Below, piece by piece: positions 58,609 to 64,000 of a DNA stretch of 64,000 nt (the first letter of the stretch is position 1; each line of letters starts with the position of its first letter). The stretch comes from Elmis aenea (Eukaryota > Arthropoda > Insecta > Coleoptera > Elmidae), in the NCBI GenBank assembly GCA_947652605.1, contig OX393582.1, positions 8,580,544 to 8,644,543 of the forward strand, given 5' to 3'. A model generated the notes under the pieces. That model saw only the letters and a list, made by a program, of their open reading frames with translations. It was not told the DNA's origin and did no database searches. The position numbers and the translations under genes are program-made.

Positions 58609-59827
58609 CTAGTACCGTAAAACCAATCAACTTCCGCCTTGCTTTCCTTAAATCGTGATATATTTTTTACGGGGCCGATGAATTAACAAAAAGCTGTTGC
58701 TGCATGTGTCCCAAATACGTGGCTTTTGAAATACTCGATTAATAGAAGACGCTTCGGTTCGTACTAAGTAAACATTATCACGAACAAAAGCCAATGTCTG
58801 TATATCGCCGTGTGATCGCTTACCAAATACTAATAACCATTGTTCACCACTATCTCCGGCAATATCAGAAAGTAAAGCCTATAGTTGTACGTGTCTGTTT
58901 TGTGTTCTACCATTTTAATCTTGCATCGAAAATTTTGTCGTATCATTGCTACTTAATTAGAGTTTTTTTTTTGCCGAAGGCCGCAAACTTATTTACGCAA
59001 GTATATATTCATTAATTAGGTGGAGATACAAACAGATTAAGAAATGTAGGGAAATTTTGCCACCAGCTAACACATCTCGTAACACAATACACACAAAACC
59101 TAAACATAAATGAACAGGTTATTGAGTATTTGTAAGAAGTTACAAACCGCTTTTGTTAATACACGCACGCACAGTTTTTGCGTAAGGTGTTTACAAAAAA
59201 ATGTTTTATTTCTATTTCTTAAATTAAAAAAGTTCTATAATCTGCTTCTTTTATAAGGCTTTTAATTAAAGCATAAAAAATATGAAAAGTACAACAATAA
59301 GTGATTTGACTTACTGATGTCTTACTTAATTTGTATTAATAATAATAATAAATTGAATGGCTAAAAGCTGTTATGATCAAATGGCCATTCTGAATCGCGT
59401 TTTCAAATATAAAAAAAAATAATTTCAAAACGATTAATAATACTTTATTTAATCTATAGCAATTTTAGGTAAACCTTCAAAATTTCACAAAATAAGTTAT
59501 ACTAAAAAAATCAAAAAAGATTATTGTAAAGTTAAAAATCGACCTATTGTTAATCGCCTTGGTGTATTTGAACAAAATTTTGTTGTCAGCTGTATTAAAT
59601 TTCATAATAATTAGTCAATTGGTCGCTTATTGCCGCTTGGACAAATTTGTGGGATGTTTATTTCTAAAAGAATAACACCAAATATTAGACAAATCGCAAA
59701 TGACAAGAACACGAAAAGAAATTCTATTAATATTAGCAGCAAAATGTCACTGAATTAAAGACATTTCTCTATTTTATCTAATAATTTACGTATTTATCTA
59801 GATTTTTGTAAAAATGTGTCAATTACC
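58609..59827. other. No gene or identified element
   Basis: The frame at 58794-59015 has no domain. AT-rich with some unique-looking sequence at 58620-58900. Confidence 0.5.
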
Positions 59828-59829
59828 TA

Positions 59830-59983
59830 TGGGTCAATCTAAACAGATGAATCTTCCTTAGGTGTAAACACATTTTCCTGTCGTTACCATTGTTGCTATT
59901 GAGATTATGATTGTTATTAACAAAGGTAACCACAGTAAAATGTGTTTACACCTAAGGAAGATGCATCTGTTTAGAATGACCCA
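59830..59983. mobile_element. 154-bp MITE with ~47-bp terminal inverted repeats
   Basis: The ends TGGGTCA...TGACCCA are flanked by TA on both sides (59828-59829, 59984-59985). The arms tgggtcaatctaaacagatg and catctgtttagaatgaccca continue with ccttaggtgtaaacacattt and its inverse, with two or three mismatches. Short length, TA duplication and long arms fit a Tc1/mariner-derived MITE. No other copy was noticed in the window. Confidence 0.88.
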
Positions 59984-60040
59984 TAAGATACAATGGAATC
60001 TCAATATTCGTCAATAATCCGTTCCTGAGGGGCTGACAAC

Positions 60041-60550
60041 AAATTAAAAAACCTTCGCAACTAATACCACATGAGGTTTAAAAGGTGTAATACCTTGTTT
60101 TATTTTTGTTTTCACAGCCTTCTATGTTTTTCTTTAAAAAAAACTTAAAAAATCTTCGTAAATTGCGTATTATTAAAACAAACTACATCAACCCTTATAT
60201 ATTTGTAATGAGAAAAAATAGGGTATTTAAATAGGTCATAGCCAACTATAGCTTCAATTTAAAAAAAGGTAAGTTTGTGTCATAATTTCTTACCGGCAAG
60301 CGAATATTTTGTATTTAGTAAGTATAATCGAATATTACATAAAAATATCTATCTTCATAAACTTTTTCGATATTTACAACACTAAATATACAAAAACTCA
60401 AAAACTGGAAATGATAGAATATTTTTGAAAACGGTTCTGAGTTTGTCTAAAGCTAAAGAAACTGAACATTTTTGATAAAATAGGCGTTGCTCTAATCTCG
60501 AATATTAAGTGAGATACCCATGTAATCCCCATCGAACTTGGACCACCCTG
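60041..60550 (-). mobile_element. Same MITE family as 57230, one-ended copy
   Basis: Starts acaacaaattaaaaaacctt and ends gaacttggaccaccctg, followed by TA at 60551-60552. It is collinear with 58008-58606 but lacks the duplicated subterminal block and is more diverged. Confidence 0.7.
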
Positions 60551-60552
60551 TA

Positions 60553-61794
60553 GATATTATTTTGATGAAGAGTTTTCAAAAACTACTGTTTTTTTTTAAT
60601 TGATTGGTTTTAAACATTCTACCTCAGTGGTGGATCAAGTACATCTTCAGGCTCATCTTAAAAAATATTATAGACGTATAACGTTAAAAATGGGTGTTTT
60701 TTGAATTAATTTACTAACTCAAAACCAACAAAAATATTTTTATTCGCATCCAACAGATTATTTCGGTACCAATATTTTTTAATAATTTGCTGCTTTATTG
60801 TAATTTTCCATTGCATTGTATAAGTCAATATAACTAAAACAGAAAATAGTTATTGTACCTTGACACCATCACTGGCATGTCCCAAAATCAAAGACGTGCC
60901 GAATACAAGGCAAGATTAACTGTAACAACAAATTGGTGACGTTTAGATTAGGTGACCAAGTGCTATTAATTATTGTAGCGAAAAAATTTAATTTCAATAA
61001 AATTATTATCGTTGGCAAAAAGTTTCGTATAGGTGTGATGGTGCATTTTTTTTACATGGGAAAGGAATGCATTATAATAAACTGCATATAAGTTTGGAGG
61101 CACAATAAATAAACCGAGACGTTGCAAGGTTACGTAAAACTATTTATTTTTTCCTCCACTACTGCATCTCTCCATGTTATTACTAATAAAGTGACATTTA
61201 TGTTTACAAAATTTCAAGAATTGCCAATTGTTCTTGTTAACACGCGATGTGTGGGAATGCTGAACTTATCCGTACGTACAAGTGATGTAACAATTTGGGG
61301 CATGTAACGTGCAGTGATTTATTTAATTACATTTTCGTTGACCATCGAATAACAGATTCCTTACATTAAAAATGTCAAACTATAAGAGACAATATGTTAG
61401 GTTACGTTATGTGTTTGTCCTCCTACGGTCGGGATTCAAACAAGATCGGCCGTACAAGAATATAATATATTTCCCGTATATCCAGTTTAATTTGCAGCTG
61501 CTTTTTCTAACGATGTTTTTTTTTCCTGATAGACCGCAATGGTGAACCTTTGGAATAACCTAATAAAAGTTATTTATCAGCACAGAAAAAACTGCGGTAA
61601 TTATTGTATCTTGAAGAATTAAACGATCAAGGTGAACGGTGAGCACTCCCAACAAATTAATAAAATTATTCAGTTTTCTTGATTAAGCGTCACTACTGGC
61701 GCCATAAACAAGATCATTTGATGAGTCCCATATAACACTTGGAATTTAAGTATTTACGGGTCCTTAACAAAACTATTTTTATTTTGTAAAATCA
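60553..61794. other. No gene or identified element
   Basis: No supported gene. The phrase gtcgggattcaaacaagatc at about 61430 recalls a tRNA-type B box but has no A box partner. Confidence 0.5.
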
Positions 61795-62115
61795 GTCCAC
61801 TATTATTCTCAGTAGTTATAGATGGGGTAATAAAGGAAGTAAATAAAAAATAAGACCGTTCCACCTGGGCAACTGAAAAATGAAAAAAATTAACATAACG
61901 GAGCTAATGTTCGCCGACGACATGATCTTAGTCGCGAATACAGAAAATAATTTGCAACATAATCTAGAAACTCTACCAGGAATTGGAAAAAATCTATATG
62001 AATATAAATACAGAAGAAACTAAAAGAATCGTTACAACTTTAAATGGGCTTAGGTTGGAACAGGTAGAAAGCTTTAAATATTTAGGAGTGATCATAAAGA
62101 AAAATGAAGGAATGG
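61795..62115 (+). mobile_element. LINE fragment including the catalytic box
   Basis: Reads PLLFSVVIDGVIKEV, a shift, then ITELMFADDMILVANTENNL (catalytic box FADD at about 61908-61922), NLETL, and LNGLRLEQVESFKYLGVIIK. The last block aligns with the fragment at 48255 and the first with the inverted fragment at 62470-62760, joining these pieces into one family. It ends shortly before a CAGGGTGTCC-type repeat end at 62150. It has a stop and several shifts. Confidence 0.85.
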
Positions 62116-62149
62116 ACAAGTGTTTCGAGTAGTTTTGATAGGTAATATA

Positions 62150-62290
62150 CAGGGTGTCCCAATTATACACCGCCAAAAAGTAGGTGCATATTCCTGAGTG
62201 AAAATAATGACCATTTGTCAAATATTTTGTTATCCGAAAATGCTTCCTTTCAAAGTTAGAGACCTCCAAAAATGCAAAAAAAAAAAAACA
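62150..62290 (+). mobile_element. One end of a TA-flanked CAGGGTGTCCC element
   Basis: TA (62148-62149) is followed by CAGGGTGTCCCAATTATACA. The sequence runs to an A-tract at 62276-62290, and no right end was found. It separates the two LINE fragments, which face each other. The 3' boundary is arbitrary. Confidence 0.45.
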
Positions 62291-62469
62291 AAAAATCGAT
62301 TACGTCCTAGCCGTTTAACACTAGAACAACGGAATATCAGCTATACCTAGAATAGCGGGAGGGGTCATTTAGACCTCCCATAAGAAATGTATTGAAACAA
62401 GGCAATTACTAATGCATTCCAACTTAATTTTATTCTATTCATATATTTTATCTATTTATTAATATATTT

Positions 62470-62760
62470 TATACCACATAGATAATGTTAATTTTTTTCA
62501 ATTTCCAGTTGCCCAGGTGGAACAGTCTTATTTTTTGTTTTACTTCCTTAATCACCCCATCTATAACTATTGAGAATAATAGTGGACTGAGTACGCATCT
62601 TTGTTTTAAGCCCTCTTCTGTTTCAAACTTTGCTGATTCTTTTTTATTTGTAATTAATATATATTTTCCGAAAAGGTCCCTTACTATATTAAGTAGACTA
62701 TTTTTAATAGTAATACATTCATTTGAATTTAAAAAATATTTGAAAAGGCACCGTTTTTAA
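62470..62760 (-). mobile_element. LINE fragment, region upstream of the catalytic box
   Basis: The minus-strand translation from about 62740 reads TIKNSLLNIVRDLFGKYILI, TNKKESAKFETEEGLKQRCV and LSPLLFSIVIDGVIKEV, then RLFHLGNWKL near 62505. The Leu-Ser-Pro-Leu-Leu-Phe block is the reverse transcriptase motif before the FADD box; a Gly-to-Arg change (KQRCV, usually KQGCV) precedes it. It overlaps in family coordinates with 61795-61880, so this is a second copy or an inverted part of the same insertion. Confidence 0.82.
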
Positions 62761-64000
62761 AACTTTTCTCAGGCGTTACAGTTGATTGGCCTGGCCCTAA
62801 TTATGTATTAAGTAAAAACTTACCTTAGCTACAGATTTTTTTTGTATCTAGCTTAGTTTTTTGTCTTCATTTAGAGCTTTGAAACCATTATCTACGGATA
62901 TTCTTCAGAAAGACATTCTTTTCGTAAATGTGAAATAGCGTGTTTAACTAAACCTAAATATATTTGTATTTCATGTAAATATTTTCTTTTCATGAAAATC
63001 TATGAATAGAAATTGTTATTTCATACCATTCATATGCATTCAAATGAAATACACACAGTAGCCTCTAATCTAAACCTTAATTGATGGTAATACTACAATA
63101 TTTATATACAATAAATAATCCTTTGGGATGTGTAACTGTGTCCAGACACGCCTACTCAACGATTTTGAAATTATACCAACTTCTACATCGATATATGATT
63201 ACACAAGATTAAAATATTGAATACGTGCTTGAACCATGTTTTTATTTTTTAACAATAGAAATGTCGTATATAAATTAAATCGGTAAAATACTCTAACGCA
63301 TAAATCTTCAGAATACCGCTAGTATTTGTTAAATAAACAATGTTGGTATTTTCAAATGTCAAAGACACACACACACACACACTCATACACAAACACAAAA
63401 GAATTTTGTCGGTCCATTTTTGCACGAATCTTCCTATTTTTAAACCGCATTTGCATTAAAATATAAGTAATGAGAGCTATTAAAGCTGATTTTAGCATTT
63501 TTTGATTTTATAACTTTTATAAGTTTCTTAAATTTTAGTTGGCAAAGGTTATGCAGCTATTTTTGATACAGAAACATTGTGGAAATAAAGTAGACTTTAA
63601 AATTTATTACGTATAATAAACCGTTCATGGCCACATTTAAAACCCACTTTGGTGTTCCCTTCTTACTAAAGAGAATTCAGATTCACAAAAAAAACTGTAG
63701 AATTTAGGTTATATATCACAATAAAAATTTCAAGATTATAATGTATTGCTGACATTGGCTTGAATTATTAGAAACGTGGGTACAGTTAGTCCAACTTTAA
63801 AGATATTTCTTTTACGTGCAAGAACATTTCTTTTTAAAAAGATAGCTTTTGTAATTTAAATGAGGTGGGGTTTGGTGGATTTCAAGTTTAATTATTTTTT
63901 TAAAACAACTGGAAAAAATTTACTCTTTACAAAGCTTTTATACTGAGGGAATGTATTGACTAGAAGGTAATATGCAGGGTGCCCATTTTTCTAACCAGTT
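62761..64000. other. No gene; microsatellite and TE end at window edge
   Basis: An (AC)9 microsatellite lies at 63365-63382. Near the window edge, cagggtgcccatttttctaa starts at 63975 after tatg and looks like the left end of another CAGGGTG-type element that continues beyond the window. The rest is AT-rich without recognised content. Confidence 0.55.

Noticed and set aside
61425..61450. tRNA-type B box (gtcgggattcaaac)
   Set aside because: No A box at the right distance, no cloverleaf, no terminator arrangement.

Overview
This window reads as AT-rich nuclear DNA of an arthropod, most likely an insect. The reasons are jockey-type non-LTR retrotransposons, mariner transposase remnants, hAT and piggyBac-like elements, many short inverted-repeat elements flanked by TA and beginning CAGGGTG, and a nuclear-type tRNA gene array. 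There are no operons, ribosome binding sites or bacterial features. I found no host protein-coding gene. Every open frame with recognisable protein similarity belongs to a transposable element. Long stretches between repeats look like intergenic or intronic DNA. Species cannot be read from this sequence.

Layout, left to right. 0-10 kb: a partial repeat at the edge, a GC-rich decamer array abutting a truncated LINE, a 271-bp tandem duplication, a 144-bp near-perfect hairpin and an isolated repeat copy. 10-17 kb: an almost complete but dead mariner with both terminal repeats (10191-11324), a TA-flanked MITE, a TTAA-flanked MITE, a 43-bp LINE stub inside 14-bp target duplications, and a nested foldback (16355-17132). 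18.9-20.1 kb: a non-autonomous hAT with a perfect 8-bp target duplication, itself carrying a decayed arm of another element. 22.7-23.6 kb: a decayed hAT transposase. 24.1-26.4 kb: a 2.24-kb foldback element with about 860-bp arms and a jockey 3' end at its centre, followed by a second jockey fragment.

29.9-31.1 kb is a 297-bp satellite, followed by a mariner C-terminal fragment. 34.5-37.1 kb is a piggyBac-like element opened by two LINE insertions; one LINE is internally deleted, keeps an intact ORF1 and has 15-bp target duplications. 40.5 kb holds a tRNA-derived SINE with 14-bp target duplications. 44.4-46.2 kb is the most distinctive region: eleven copies (nine full-length) of a tRNA-Leu(TAA) gene in head-to-tail units of about 180 bp, all on the minus strand. 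49.4-50.5 kb is a 159-bp satellite, 51.1-52.3 kb a folded-within-folded palindrome, 53.9-54.4 kb a short piggyBac-like element, 55.5-56.5 kb a LINE reverse transcriptase fragment, and 57-62.8 kb several copies of one MITE family plus LINE pieces.

The only host genes I can support are the tRNA-Leu copies. The rest is a layered record of insertions: retrotransposons supplying truncated 3' ends, DNA transposons represented mainly by non-autonomous derivatives, and tandem amplification of several unrelated units. Coordinates of degenerate elements are approximate, and all calls rest on motif reading and internal comparison, not on database searches.
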